From an uncultured Lachnospiraceae bacterium (lineage in GTDB: Bacteria; Bacillota; Clostridia; Lachnospirales; Lachnospiraceae): a DNA stretch of 64,000 nt. The translations under genes were made by a program, and so were the position numbers. Positions 8,996 to 19,479 of this stretch are shown piece by piece (positions within the stretch are counted from its first letter, which is position 1; every line of letters begins with the position of its first letter). The notes beneath the pieces are model-generated. The model saw nothing but the letters and a program-made list of their open reading frames with translations, was not told the DNA's origin and did no database searches. The stretch spans positions 62,001-126,000 of the forward strand of contig CAJUNB010000018.1 in assembly GCA_910587635.1 (NCBI GenBank), written 5' to 3'.

Positions 8996-10624
8996 ATGCT
9001 CATAGACGTGTTTGTATGGATATACATCGTATTTTCTGCATTTTTGCTTGGATTTGCAGGATTGCAGATTTTAAAAAAAATAAATGGATATTTTCAAGAG
9101 GAAGCGGATGTATATTTTGTATTTGGAATTTGTCTTTTGACTGTTTATGCAGAATTTTTCAGCCTTTTTCATAAAGTTGGGTTACTGGCGAATATCTTTC
9201 TTATCATTCTGGATGCTATTTTTATTTGCTTATTTTGGAGAGATATTTTTTCTATAGTAAAGTTATGGAAAGGACATAAAAGGTCTTTTTGTTATATACT
9301 GATCGTAACGATACTCTTAGGACTGGTATTTCTAAAATATGCAAGTGATCCCATAGAGCAATACGATACTTATTTATATCATGCGCAGGCCATCAGGTGG
9401 ATAGAAGAATATGGCGTTGTACCTGGTCTGGGAAATCTGCATAGCAGATTAGCTTATAATAATTCTATTTTCTCTTTGCAGGCGTTGTTCAGCTTTTCGT
9501 TTTTTTTGAGGGGAGGGAGATCACTACATGGTATAAACGGATTTATTTGTCTACTGTTTATGACTTATGCAGTATGCTCCCTAAAAGTTTTGCGTACACA
9601 TAGGTTTCATACATCTGATTTTTTCAGAGTAGCGTTAGTTTATTATATAGCTTCACAAAAGGATATGATCAGTTCTCCATATTCAGACTTGTTTGCACAG
9701 GGAATGATATTGTATATCTTGACCAAATGGATTACAAGGCTTGAAGGGAATAAGATAGATTACAAATATTATATTGATTTATGCCTGATGTGTGTGTTTG
9801 CAGTTTCCATAAAGTTATCTGCTGCTATGATTGTACTTTTAGCTTTAGTACCTGCCGCGAGACTTATTCGGGAAAAGAAATGGAATGAAATTGGCGTTTA
9901 TATGATTTATGGAGTTATTATGATACTTCCTTTTTTGGTGAGAAATGTAATCATTTCAGGCTACCTAATTTATCCGTATCCTGAATTAGATCTTTTTCAT
10001 CTCGACTGGAAAATGCCAGCATATACATTGGTGTATGACAGAAATGAAATAAAGGTATGGGGGAATGGACTAAAGGATGTCGCCCGGTATAGTGCACCAT
10101 TCTCGGAGTGGTTCCCTATTTGGAAAGAAGAATTGAACAGACTGCAACTGTTGGAAGTGTATGCTTTCCCTTTTCTGGCAGTAATTTCTTTTAGTATTGG
10201 AATTATAAAAGCGTTCAAACAGAAGGTATTGGATTATTTGGAAATTGTGATAGTCATGATGGCGATTGTGTTGTTTTGGCTTTGTGGGGCGCCTGGATTA
10301 CGATTTGGAGGCACTTTTTTGCTTTTGCTACCTTGTTTTGCGATTGGGAAACTGGCCGAGCGTTTTGATGATAAAATAATAGAAAGCGATTATGAAGTAA
10401 TGGAATGTCGGGAAGTTCATTTGGGCACAGAACAATTTTATGTACCGATAGAAGGAGACCAAGCGGGATATTACGATTTTCCATCTTCTCCGTATGAGGC
10501 GGAATTATTTCTTATTGAAATGCGTGGCAGTAGCCTGAAAGATGGATTTAGAATGAAAAATGAATATAAAGATGCGTTTATTAGAAATGATGGTATTGTC
10601 ATGGAGGAAAATATATTCAAGTAA
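8996..10624 (+). CDS. Multi-pass membrane protein, probable GT-C enzyme
   Basis: About 542 residues from ATG 8996 (AGAGGA site upstream). An in-frame ATG at 8939 would give 561. There are around ten or more predicted TM helices. A conserved-looking first-loop segment reads YDTYLYHAQAIRWIEEYG, with acidic and aromatic residues placed as in GT-C enzymes, followed by GLGNLHSRLAYNNS. It resembles the LIC_10190-type membrane family, from memory only. The last 100 residues are soluble. It probably transfers or polymerises sugars outside the membrane. Confidence 0.6.
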   Translation: MLIDVFVWIYIVFSAFLLGFAGLQILKKINGYFQEEADVYFVFGICLLTVYAEFFSLFHKVGLLANIFLIILDAIFICLFWRDIFSIVKLWKGHKRSFCYILIVTILLGLVFLKYASDPIEQYDTYLYHAQAIRWIEEYGVVPGLGNLHSRLAYNNSIFSLQALFSFSFFLRGGRSLHGINGFICLLFMTYAVCSLKVLRTHRFHTSDFFRVALVYYIASQKDMISSPYSDLFAQGMILYILTKWITRLEGNKIDYKYYIDLCLMCVFAVSIKLSAAMIVLLALVPAARLIREKKWNEIGVYMIYGVIMILPFLVRNVIISGYLIYPYPELDLFHLDWKMPAYTLVYDRNEIKVWGNGLKDVARYSAPFSEWFPIWKEELNRLQLLEVYAFPFLAVISFSIGIIKAFKQKVLDYLEIVIVMMAIVLFWLCGAPGLRFGGTFLLLLPCFAIGKLAERFDDKIIESDYEVMECREVHLGTEQFYVPIEGDQAGYYDFPSSPYEAELFLIEMRGSSLKDGFRMKNEYKDAFIRNDGIVMEENIFK

Positions 10625-10652
10625 TATAGGATAGTGTTTTGGGCATATCAAA

Positions 10653-10682
10653 CTTACAACAGAGTCTATTATGCAGTATATT
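10653..10682 (+). promoter_or_regulatory. Possible weak promoter upstream of the broken GtrII-like gene
   Basis: CTTACA and TATATT are separated by 18 bases in the 140-bp gap between two membrane genes. The match to the vegetative consensus is only partial, so this is tentative. Confidence 0.25.
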
Positions 10683-10764
10683 TAAAACTAGAAAAAATAT
10701 TTAATGAAACTTGGGAAAAGTCATAGATAATGAGTTAAGGTTATTATAGTAACAGAAGGGATGG

Positions 10765-12013
10765 GTGTTTTTTATTAAGAAACGAATAAATACTGTAATA
10801 ATAAAATTATGGAAGGGGAGGGAAGATCAGAGCGAGAAAGACAACAATAATTGTAAGGAAATGGGAAAAGAGGAAATTTTAAATGCAAAAAAAGTTGTTT
10901 TAGAATATGCGTATCTAAAAAAATACATTATTTATTTATGTATAATATATACAGTTGCAATGAGTGCAATTATAAGAGCTGATTTCAAGTATTATGATGA
11001 TCTTCTCAGAATTGAAGAAGGATCGAGGCTTTGGGATAATTACAGTAGATATATTTCAAATATTCTTTCAGTTTTTCTCCATGGAATGACTTACTATCTG
11101 ACGGATATCTCACCATTAACTCAATTTTTAACAATTGTTATGTTAGCTTTGGCAAGTAGCATGGTTATTTCTATTTTTGTTAAAAAAGAGCAAATATGTT
11201 TTTTAAAGTATTTTTAATGCGTTCGGTAGAAGGATATGTGGGTACTTCTATATGGCCTATACAATATTTTTGGGGGGGGAGTTTTAGTAATTCATATCAA
11301 TATTATAGTAATGTTTGGTATGATTTCTGGATGGAATGGAAGATTTTAATTGCTTTAATTATTTTGCATTATGTTTATATTGGGGTAAGAGATTCGAATA
11401 GAAATAAGATAATAACGTTTTTAATACTTATATGTTCTGTTATAGGTGGACTGGTTTTAGCATTTGGCTTATATCCGGTGTTACAGTATCCCCTTTTTGA
11501 GCCTAGGGGAATGTATGGGTTTGGCGTAATGATTGCATTATTGGCAGTTACCGCTGTGAATACTTGTAGAGATTATTTTGTGAAGCTGATTTGTTTAGGA
11601 TTATGCTGGTGCTTTTTCGCGTTTTCTTTCACTTATGGGAATGCTCTATCAAAACAAAAAGATATACAGATTTTAGAATTTATCTAGTGATTGATGATTT
11701 GAATGATCTTGAAATTATGAGAAGCAATAATACTGTTAAAAGAATTTAATTAAGTGGAAATATAGGATATTCTCCTATTATTAATAATATGTTAGATGGT
11801 TTCAAAATATTGAATAAATTAGTTGCTACTACATTTGAAGAAGAGATGACTTGGGATGGGAGATATTTTTATAATTATTTTGGAATAAAGAATATGAAGC
11901 CTGAATGGGTATGGGAAGAGGATTATAAACAGTTAGAGTTACCAATTGTTATGGACACGATGTATCATACAATTAAAAGTGATGGAGAACATATTTTAAT
12001 AGAATTGAAGTAA
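10765..12013 (+). pseudogene. Broken GtrII-like membrane glycosyltransferase
   Basis: Three consecutive frames add up to one GtrII-like (Gtr glucosyltransferase) membrane protein. The first, 10765-11217, has YYDDLLRIEEGSRLWDNYSR and DISPLTQFL. The second, 11196-11687, has PVLQYPLFEPRGMYGFG. The tail ends at 12013. The reading frame shifts by the loss of one base near 11190-11215, where homopolymers A6 and T6 lie, and again near 11660-11685. In the third frame there is an in-frame TAA at 11747, after VKRI. The true start may be GTG 10765 or ATG 10861. With three lesions it is very unlikely to be functional. Confidence 0.75.
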
Positions 12014-12052
12014 TTTTATGAATTAAACAAGCTAAAAGAATAGGATTAAAAA

Positions 12053-14132
12053 ATGAGTCAGAAAATTAAAGGAAAAGTGTATATAGTACTATTACTTTTT
12101 ACGGGACTAATATTTATATTAAGCATCCGAGGAATGAGTAGGTTGCTGAAAACGGGAACATTGAATACATTAGAGCCACAAGAACTTTCTTCGATAGAAT
12201 ATACAAACTTAGCAGTAGGAACAGTTGTAGAACAGGAAATAGAACAAATTGAAACTGATGGGAATAAATATAAAAGAGTTTACTTGAATAATATAAAAAT
12301 TATTTTATCAAATTTAAATAAAGAATCTAGGAAATCTAATCTGCATATTTTGTTCGGCCGAAATAATATTGTTTTACGAGAAATAGAATATTCTCTTGAA
12401 GATGTTGTCGAAAATGAATGGATAACGATACCCATTAAAAAAGCAATGGATGCAGGACCTTATTATATAAAAATTTTTATGGATGATTGGGAGGGGAGAT
12501 AGAAGCCCCGGGCCTGGTTGTGCAAGACAAAGCAAGTGTATTATCGTGGAGCAAAACATTATATATTAATGAAAAAGAATGTGATAAAGGGCTTGTAATT
12601 TCATATTCTTATAATGAAATGATTTCGGGAGAGGTTATTGTATATTTAAGTTTTTTATTAGCTGTATTGGCTGGTATTATATTTTGTTATATTGCAAGAA
12701 CAGATTACTTTTCTCAATATATTACGAAAATAGCTCCAATAGTGGTTTTACTTATGTGTATTCCAATACTTATAGTCAGTATCTATAGCAGACCCTGTGT
12801 AGACAATTATAATTATTCACTTATTACGCATGAGGTGATAAAGGCAGGAAATTATAGTTTGATAGATTTATAAAGGCAGCTTGGGAGACAGATAAAGAGT
12901 TCTACTTCAGTTGGCAGGGTTTATATACTTCGGCGTTTATTTTGGCTTTGCAACCGGGAATCATAGGTGAGCATTATTATTGTTTTGGAACATTTGGTTT
13001 GATTATCTTTATATATACCACTTTGTATATAACAACCAAAATAATAAAAAAGAATTTTATGGATAATTTGTCTGGTTCATGGAGAGCGGGTGTCTTTTTA
13101 ACAGCAGTTATTTTACAGGGGCTTCCGGTTCCGGGGGGGGAGGGGTTATATTGGTATAATGGCATGATGAATTATATGCCATTTATATTTTTAGCATTTT
13201 TAAACAGTGCCTTTATTATAGAATATTATTATTCAGTTGCCTTAAAAAAGAAAGGCATAATATTAGTTATGACATTTTTGTCTTTTATTATTTCAGGAGG
13301 AAATCATGTGACTTCATTTTAAAACCTTATGATTTTATTACTGGCTAACATAGTATTATGTTGGAATAAGAAATTTGGAGTATTGATCCCGTTTTTGTCA
13401 GCCCTTACGGGATTTATAATTATGTATTGGGCACCAGGGACAGCAATTAGACAATCGGCGTATGAAAATTCATCTATATTAGCAACTATTTTTGAGAGTG
13501 CAGGAAAATTATGGGGTAACATGAAGGAATGGACCAATATACAGTATATATGTTATGTTTTGTTGCTTTTAATAATTGGATTTAAAATAGCCGAAAGTGA
13601 AAAAACTAAGTATACAATAATTCATCCTGGATTAATCGCCATAATATCTTTAGCTTTATTGGGAGGAATGCTATGCGTACCATATTATGCTATGGGAAAT
13701 TTTGGAGAAGGTAGAATTGAAAATGTCATATGGGTTTCCTATATGCTATTGACAGCAGTAAATATTATATATTTAACTGTATGGATAATCCAGAGAAAAG
13801 GGATTGCTGTTAATAAGAGAAACGTTGCTTTTAATAGTTTCTTTATATTTATTTTATGTATTATACTTGGAATAACAGGTAATGGAAAAGACGGAAATTC
13901 TGTAGGCATGTCTGCAATGAATGAATTAATGACAGGCGGTGCCCCTAAATATGCGTGGTATTGTGATGAAAGATATCGTTTGATGAGAGAAAGTGATGAG
14001 GAATATATTTATGTAGATAGATTGCCAGAATCTGAGTTATTAAAATTTGATGATTTAAGAGGTAACCCGAATGACTGGAGGAGCTCTATATGGATGCAGT
14101 ATTATGGTAGATGCGTATTAACAAATGAATAA
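12053..14132 (+). pseudogene. Broken large membrane protein (DUF6056-like)
   Basis: Four open segments read as one membrane protein: 12053-12502, 12487-12873, then through about 12875-13322, and 13329-14132. The first part is a TM helix plus an extracytoplasmic beta-rich domain resembling the protein at 47718-48368. The later part has a W..W.G.Y-type loop (FSWQGLYTSAF when read across the second break), YWYNGMMNYMPF and IMYWAPGTAIR, reminiscent of DUF6056 membrane proteins. The lesions are one missing base near 12485-12500 in a G run, one near 12873, and an in-frame TAA at 13320-13322. The last two segments are in the same frame. Probably non-functional. Confidence 0.7.
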
Positions 14133-14144
14133 AAAGGACTTATT

Positions 14145-15962
14145 ATGAAACGAAAGATTATAGTATTATATTTTATATTAGTTTTTATACTTGCTTATTT
14201 CTTTGGCAATTCCCCTATAGGCCGTTTCTTTACTTCAAAAGAAACAGCGGGCAAAATAGGGTATCTTTTTTGTATCTGTATACTAGCGTATATGGTACTT
14301 TTATTATTGAAAAAATATACGCGTCTATATCAGGTGTTGAGAGGTTGGAGCATATCGGATTGCATTGATCGTTTTCTACATACATTTCAGATAGAAAAAC
14401 GGGATGTGATATTACTGGCGATAATATTGTTGTCAGGTGCTGTTTTACGTTTTGGAGGTATCAATTGGGGCATTACCAGTATTTTTCAGCCGGATGAGAA
14501 TAACCTGCTGAATGATACAATTGGAATGGCAATGGCGAAGTATCCCTATCATGGCGTATTTAAATATCCCAATCAGGGAGTTTCCAAGCTGGCAGCAGTG
14601 GCTATGATGATATATGCGGCAATAAATGGCGTACAGCTAGATGAGAATACCATTATGTGTTATTTTATCTATCGGGGAGTTGTTGCGCTGTTCAGTACAT
14701 TGACGATTGTGACGGCTTTTCTGATCGGTAATTATATACAGAAACATTTGGGAGTAATTGTAGCTGCGTTGGTAGCATTTTTTCCCGAGTATGTGTGTTT
14801 TGCAAAACAGGTAACGGGTGACAGTACGGGATTTTTCTTCATGACATTGCTTCTACTGGGCAGTCTTATGTATATGGAAAGGAAAACCTGTTTTTGGATT
14901 GTTTTTATGTCCTTATCGACAGCCTGTGCGACTATGGAAAAATGGCATGGAGCGGTGGGATGCTTTTACATAGCGCTTGTGGTAATCGTCACGAGGAAGG
15001 AATTTAAGGTTATTTTCAAAGAGGGTTGCATCGCCTTTTTTAGTTATATAGCAGGGATGTTTTTAATTGCCCCCAATATGTTGTGGGATATAAAGGATGC
15101 AATTGGCGGCATTTTTTATATGTATGAATATGACAGTGATGGATTTACACCTTATGGAGAATTGATGGCGCGTTATATAATGAACCTTAAATATTATATG
15201 GGCATTTTGGGCATCTTGGTGCTGTTAATTGGTATTGGATATTTGTTAAAGAAACATTCGAAAGAGTATCTTATTTTATTTTTGGGAATATTCAAATTAT
15301 TGGCATTGTGTTTTTTGAACAGAGGATTTCCAAGATGGGGATTGGAATTTTATTTTTCTGTTTTGCTAATCATGTCAACAGGGATTTATGCAGTGTTCTC
15401 ACAGCATACTAAAATTTTAAAATGTGCAGGAGGAATGGCGCTGTGCCTCATTGCTATTTGTTTTTTGTCAGGTAGTATATTGACATATCTGGTGGCAGTC
15501 AGAAGCGGGCAGGATACTCGGCTGCTGCAGGAGAGATTTTGCGAGGGAAATGGTATTTTGCGGGAGGAAAGTGTCTTTGACTTTTACACTGGATTTGATC
15601 CGGGAGGCATTCGGGATGGCAGGGGGTACGACAGAAGAAATAAACTTTTTACAGCGTTGGGAGATGAGAGTGGGGAACTGTTTTTGTATATGGATGGTAT
15701 GAAATATGCAGTTGATAATATCGGATACAAAGACTCCCGACAGACGCGTCTGCTAAAGGAATGTTGTCCTTTTGTAGCATCTTTTAAGGGGGAAGTGCCG
15801 GATATTTTCGGTGTGCCGACTCGCAGCATTGAAGGAAGCTGGTGCGAAATAGGGCTTATCATACAGCATATTGAGAATGCAGTAAAGGTAGCTAACGGAG
15901 CGTATATAGGGCCGGAAATAGAGATATATGATGTAAGTGGCCTTCCGGTATATTCGGAGTAG
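14145..15962 (+). CDS. Multi-pass membrane glycosyltransferase, GT39/GT-C type
   Basis: 605 residues, intact. A TM helix at the N-terminus is followed by the loop GGINWGITSIFQPDENNLL, near residues 100-120. The acidic pair after a proline is typical of the DE motif of dolichyl/polyprenyl-phosphate sugar transferases (PMT_2 group). About eleven further TM helices follow, then a soluble C-terminal part with GFDPGGIRDGRGYD. It begins 12 bp after the broken gene. It is likely to transfer a sugar from polyprenyl phosphate to a glycan outside the membrane; substrate unknown. Confidence 0.7.
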   Translation: MKRKIIVLYFILVFILAYFFGNSPIGRFFTSKETAGKIGYLFCICILAYMVLLLLKKYTRLYQVLRGWSISDCIDRFLHTFQIEKRDVILLAIILLSGAVLRFGGINWGITSIFQPDENNLLNDTIGMAMAKYPYHGVFKYPNQGVSKLAAVAMMIYAAINGVQLDENTIMCYFIYRGVVALFSTLTIVTAFLIGNYIQKHLGVIVAALVAFFPEYVCFAKQVTGDSTGFFFMTLLLLGSLMYMERKTCFWIVFMSLSTACATMEKWHGAVGCFYIALVVIVTRKEFKVIFKEGCIAFFSYIAGMFLIAPNMLWDIKDAIGGIFYMYEYDSDGFTPYGELMARYIMNLKYYMGILGILVLLIGIGYLLKKHSKEYLILFLGIFKLLALCFLNRGFPRWGLEFYFSVLLIMSTGIYAVFSQHTKILKCAGGMALCLIAICFLSGSILTYLVAVRSGQDTRLLQERFCEGNGILREESVFDFYTGFDPGGIRDGRGYDRRNKLFTALGDESGELFLYMDGMKYAVDNIGYKDSRQTRLLKECCPFVASFKGEVPDIFGVPTRSIEGSWCEIGLIIQHIENAVKVANGAYIGPEIEIYDVSGLPVYSE

Positions 15963-15980
15963 AGTATGAAGGAGAGCAAT

Positions 15981-17489
15981 ATGAAAAAATACATAAATTT
16001 TTTATTTATTTGTGGATATAGTATGATAAATGCTATTTTTATCTATTTTCATGAGCCTTGGCGGGATGAAGCGCAGGTATGGCTTTTGGCCCGGGATCTG
16101 CCTGTCTGGAAATTGCCTGTTTGGATGTCTTATGAAGGGCATCCCTGCTTGTGGCATTTTATGGTATGTCCCTTTGCTAAATTAGGATTTCCCTATATTA
16201 CATTGAATATTATTTCTCTTGTAGTGATGGTGGGGGCTGTCACAGTATTGCTGTATAAAGGGCAGTTTCCTGTTTATATAAAATTGGCTATTGTATTTTC
16301 GCCGATTTGCATGTATTGGTATCCGGTGGTAGCCCGAAATTATTGTTTGATTGCACTGTTCTTGTTTTTATTGGCGACATATTTTCCTGAAAGGAAGGAA
16401 CGGCCGTTTCTTTACACGGCATTGATCGCATTGTTAGTACAAACCCATGTGATTATGATTATGACGGCATTTGTCTTAAGTGCCTGCTTTGGAATAGAAG
16501 GCTTGCTGGAGATATGGAGAATACACAGAATCGATTCGAAAAGATATGTTGATATTGTAAAGTCAAGGGGGGGGAAGTGGTGTACAGCATTATTGTTGCC
16601 ATTATTCAGCGCCGCGTTTCTGACTTTCCAGATGATGAATATTCAGAGCAGCAGCCTTTTAGTTATAGATTCTGCTGATTTATTTACGGTAATGAAAAAG
16701 ATATGGATAACTGCCGTAAAGGGTATACAGAGTGTAATTGGAGGAGGCTCAACCCAGGGGAATATCTTTTTATTTACAGGATTGCTCTTGCTAATTATAT
16801 TTGCTGTAAAGAAGAAAAACTGTGCGGAAAAATGGACCGCATTTTTTACGATAAGCTGTACATTTCTTTTTCAGTTTTGGATGTATGCCATGGCATATCG
16901 GTATTCAAAACACAGATTGATCGCGCTTGTGCTGGTAATTATCTGGGGTATGTGGATTAACTGGGAGGATAAAAATAAGATAAATTCATCATTTGGCAGT
17001 GTTCTGCATAAGGGATACCAGTATATAGTGGGGCTATTATTAAGTATTGTCTGTATACTGGCTTTGGTTCATGATTATCATACGATAATGGAAGATATCA
17101 GTGAACCATATTCAAATGGGAAAGGTGCGGCGGCTTTTATTGAAGAAAATATACAGGACAATGCTGTAATCATGACAGATGCGCAGCCAGAGTGTTCCTC
17201 TGTATTTCCTTATCTGGAGAAGAAAGATTTTTTATATGCTCCGAATGGTGACAGATATACCTTTGTAACATGGGATGACCGATACAATATGCAGATGGAA
17301 TATGATGATTTTATAAAATATGCAGCAGAATTTGATTCTGGTGGAAAACCGATATACTTGATTTCTGCAATGGGACATTCCTGTATAAGAGATGCAGAAC
17401 GCTTACCAGAGTCTTTTGCACTCCTTTATCAGTCTCCTTACGCGTCACTGAAGGAGGAGGATTACCAAATATATATCTTACGAAAATGA
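15981..17489 (+). CDS. Multi-pass membrane protein, GT-C type
   Basis: About 502 residues. The first loop has HEPWRDEAQVWLLARDL and then YEGHPCLWHF, the W-R-D-E-A pattern often seen in GT-C membrane transferases of unknown sugar. About ten TM helices follow and a soluble tail. ATG 15981 is preferred over ATG 15966 because AAGGAG at 15969-15974 has correct spacing only for the former. It lies just after the preceding GT-C gene, in the same operon. Confidence 0.65.
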   Translation: MKKYINFLFICGYSMINAIFIYFHEPWRDEAQVWLLARDLPVWKLPVWMSYEGHPCLWHFMVCPFAKLGFPYITLNIISLVVMVGAVTVLLYKGQFPVYIKLAIVFSPICMYWYPVVARNYCLIALFLFLLATYFPERKERPFLYTALIALLVQTHVIMIMTAFVLSACFGIEGLLEIWRIHRIDSKRYVDIVKSRGGKWCTALLLPLFSAAFLTFQMMNIQSSSLLVIDSADLFTVMKKIWITAVKGIQSVIGGGSTQGNIFLFTGLLLLIIFAVKKKNCAEKWTAFFTISCTFLFQFWMYAMAYRYSKHRLIALVLVIIWGMWINWEDKNKINSSFGSVLHKGYQYIVGLLLSIVCILALVHDYHTIMEDISEPYSNGKGAAAFIEENIQDNAVIMTDAQPECSSVFPYLEKKDFLYAPNGDRYTFVTWDDRYNMQMEYDDFIKYAAEFDSGGKPIYLISAMGHSCIRDAERLPESFALLYQSPYASLKEEDYQIYILRK

Positions 17490-17502
17490 AAGTTGAATAT
17501 TC

Positions 17503-18267
17503 ATGCAAAAAGTATCTTTTATTCTAACAACCTATAATTGCAGCTCAAATTTAGAAAAAACCATGACCTCCATTTTGATGCAGGATTATCCCTCTATTGA
17601 GATCATTATAAAAGATGGTGGCTCTACGGATGGAACAAAGGATTTGATAGAAAAATATAGTAGAGAACTTGGGGAAGGGCTGCTTTGGAAGTCAGAATCA
17701 GACAAGGGGCTTTATGATGCGATGAACCAAGGGTATCAGATGTCCACGGGAGATATTGTCGTGTTCTTTAATGATGTTTTAACGCACAGGTCAGTAGTTT
17801 CCCATATGGTAAACGCCATTGAGGCCGGAGGCGAAGACTGTATTGGTGCACATGCTGACCTTGTGTATGCGAATGGGGAGAAAGTGATTCGCTACTGGCA
17901 CATGGGAAAGGGGAAGATCATGCAAGGATGGCTGCCGGGGCATCCTACTCTGTACCTGAAAAGAAAAGTGTATGAGAAATATGGTCTGTTTGATACATCC
18001 TATAGGGGCTCGGCGGACTATGAATTTATGATTCGCGTATTGCGTGGAAGGGAAGAAAAGCTTGCTTATGTGCCGGAAATGATCGTCAGTATGTTTTACG
18101 GAGGGACAAGCACAAATGGAATAAGTGGATATTTGATGTCATTGCGGGAGGGACATAGGGGGCTGAAAAAGAACGGCGTAAAGTTTGCATTTTTAATTGA
18201 TATCAAGAGGACGATGCGGGTGTTGGGGCAGTTTAGAAATATAGATAAAATGCTTAATATTTTATAG
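17503..18267 (+). CDS. GT2 family glycosyltransferase
   Basis: 254 residues, cytosolic, GT-A fold. It opens with SFILTTYNCSSNLEKTM, then IKDGGSTDGTKDLIEKY and SESDKGLYDAMNQGY, all typical of the WcaA-like GT2 subgroup. The usual DxD region is FFNDVLTH, in which the second acidic residue seems shifted, so the metal site may be atypical. It is the last gene of the region 1 glycan block; a 129-bp gap with a promoter follows. Confidence 0.82.
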   Translation: MQKVSFILTTYNCSSNLEKTMTSILMQDYPSIEIIIKDGGSTDGTKDLIEKYSRELGEGLLWKSESDKGLYDAMNQGYQMSTGDIVVFFNDVLTHRSVVSHMVNAIEAGGEDCIGAHADLVYANGEKVIRYWHMGKGKIMQGWLPGHPTLYLKRKVYEKYGLFDTSYRGSADYEFMIRVLRGREEKLAYVPEMIVSMFYGGTSTNGISGYLMSLREGHRGLKKNGVKFAFLIDIKRTMRVLGQFRNIDKMLNIL

Positions 18268-18317
18268 ACTAAAGTTGTGATTTTATAAAAATGAAGGAAG
18301 TTCTATATATTTTTCTG

Positions 18318-18346
18318 TTGTAATTCGCTGCAAATTGATATATAAT
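18318..18346 (+). promoter_or_regulatory. Promoter for the recombinase-like gene
   Basis: TTGTAA and TATAAT are separated by exactly 17 bases, with the -10 perfect. It lies 51 bases before the start of the recombinase-fold gene and marks a new transcription unit after the glycan genes. Confidence 0.65.
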
Positions 18347-18396
18347 TAATGAAAAAATAGGATAAAGAAGACTGACACAATGAAAGAAGAAAAAGA

Positions 18397-19410
18397 ATGG
18401 ATTTTTTAAACGTAATAGAAGCATTTATGAAGCAACAGCAAAAGGAAAATCAGGAGGCTACATCAATTACTTATAAAAGTAAGATATATGCTTTTCACGA
18501 ATATGTGACGGTGATACTGGAGGCAAGGGATATCAACTTTAGTAGCGTATTGAGTGCAATGCCTTTAGAAAGACTGTTGGAAAGTGTAGCTTATTATGTG
18601 AAGATTGGGAATATAAAGTTTAGATCGACAACGGATATTTATTTTACTGTTCTTGGCAACTTTTTTAGATTTATTTCTTTGGAATATGGATGGAATAATA
18701 TATATTTTCAAAGTAATGAGAACTTTAATCTGTTTAAAGCGGGGTATGAGAATAAAGTAAAGGAACTGGGATTATTGGATTCCAGACTTGAAGAACCAAT
18801 TAATGAAGATATGGCAAGAAGGATACTGCAACAATGTGAAAATAAAATAAAATCAATTAATATAGAAGATATAATACAAAGAAAGAAGGGGATTTATACA
18901 AATTATATATCAGCGCTTATGACAAAATTAGTTTTGATATATGGTTTGAAGAATAATGTGATTAAAAGCTTAAAAAAGGGAGATTATGATGATAGACTAA
19001 ATAAAATTACTGTTAATGGCTATAAGGTAGCGTTGCCAGACACATTAGCTTTACAGATGAAAGATTACATAGGAATACGAGAGACAATACTGGGCTCTCA
19101 TGTTTGCGATAGATTGTTTTTTGATTATAATGATTTAGAACGAGAATTAGATAATACAAAAATGTTTGCGATATTGAACAATGTAATGGGAAATAATCAG
19201 GCTCGTTCAGTTGCGAAATATGCAATTATTCAAATGATAAGAAATGGAATTCCAGCTCATGTTATTATGGATTTTTCTGGCTACAAAGGAGATGTATTTC
19301 AACATTGCCAGGAAAAAGTAGATGAAGAAAAAGGGATTTTGATGATTCGGGAAAAATGTAAAGTATTGGATTCTGGTATTAGAAAAAGTGATTTGTTCGA
19401 TGATATATAG
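18397..19410 (+). CDS. Tyrosine-recombinase-fold protein lacking catalytic residues
   Basis: 337 residues. The N-terminal half resembles a core-binding (SAM-like) domain and the C-terminal half a phage-integrase catalytic fold: LVLIYGLKNNVIKSLKKGDY aligns with the box I TGLRxSELLxLxxxD. There the catalytic Arg is Lys. In box II, SVAKYAIIQMIRNGIPAHVI followed by MDFSGY aligns with LRHTFAT..LLxxG...IxxLLGH, but the HxxR pair and the GH histidine are missing (GY instead). No tyrosine sits at the nucleophile position; the line reads FQHCQ. It is likely a DNA-binding protein without recombinase activity. It has its own promoter and precedes the peptide operon. Confidence 0.6.
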   Translation: MDFLNVIEAFMKQQQKENQEATSITYKSKIYAFHEYVTVILEARDINFSSVLSAMPLERLLESVAYYVKIGNIKFRSTTDIYFTVLGNFFRFISLEYGWNNIYFQSNENFNLFKAGYENKVKELGLLDSRLEEPINEDMARRILQQCENKIKSINIEDIIQRKKGIYTNYISALMTKLVLIYGLKNNVIKSLKKGDYDDRLNKITVNGYKVALPDTLALQMKDYIGIRETILGSHVCDRLFFDYNDLERELDNTKMFAILNNVMGNNQARSVAKYAIIQMIRNGIPAHVIMDFSGYKGDVFQHCQEKVDEEKGILMIREKCKVLDSGIRKSDLFDDI

Positions 19411-19479
19411 ACAGTTGGTGTGAATGGCGTTTTACATAAGCGATCAATTAGCAATAAAAAACAGAAAGAGAAGAATATA

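Noticed and set aside
11266..11280. Long G run in the broken GtrII-like gene as a possible sequencing error site
   Set aside because: The frame continues correctly across this run; the frameshifts lie elsewhere.
18380..18409. Nine-codon frame MKEEKEWIF before the recombinase-like gene
   Set aside because: It overlaps the gene start, has no ribosome site, and is A-rich by composition; at most a chance leader.
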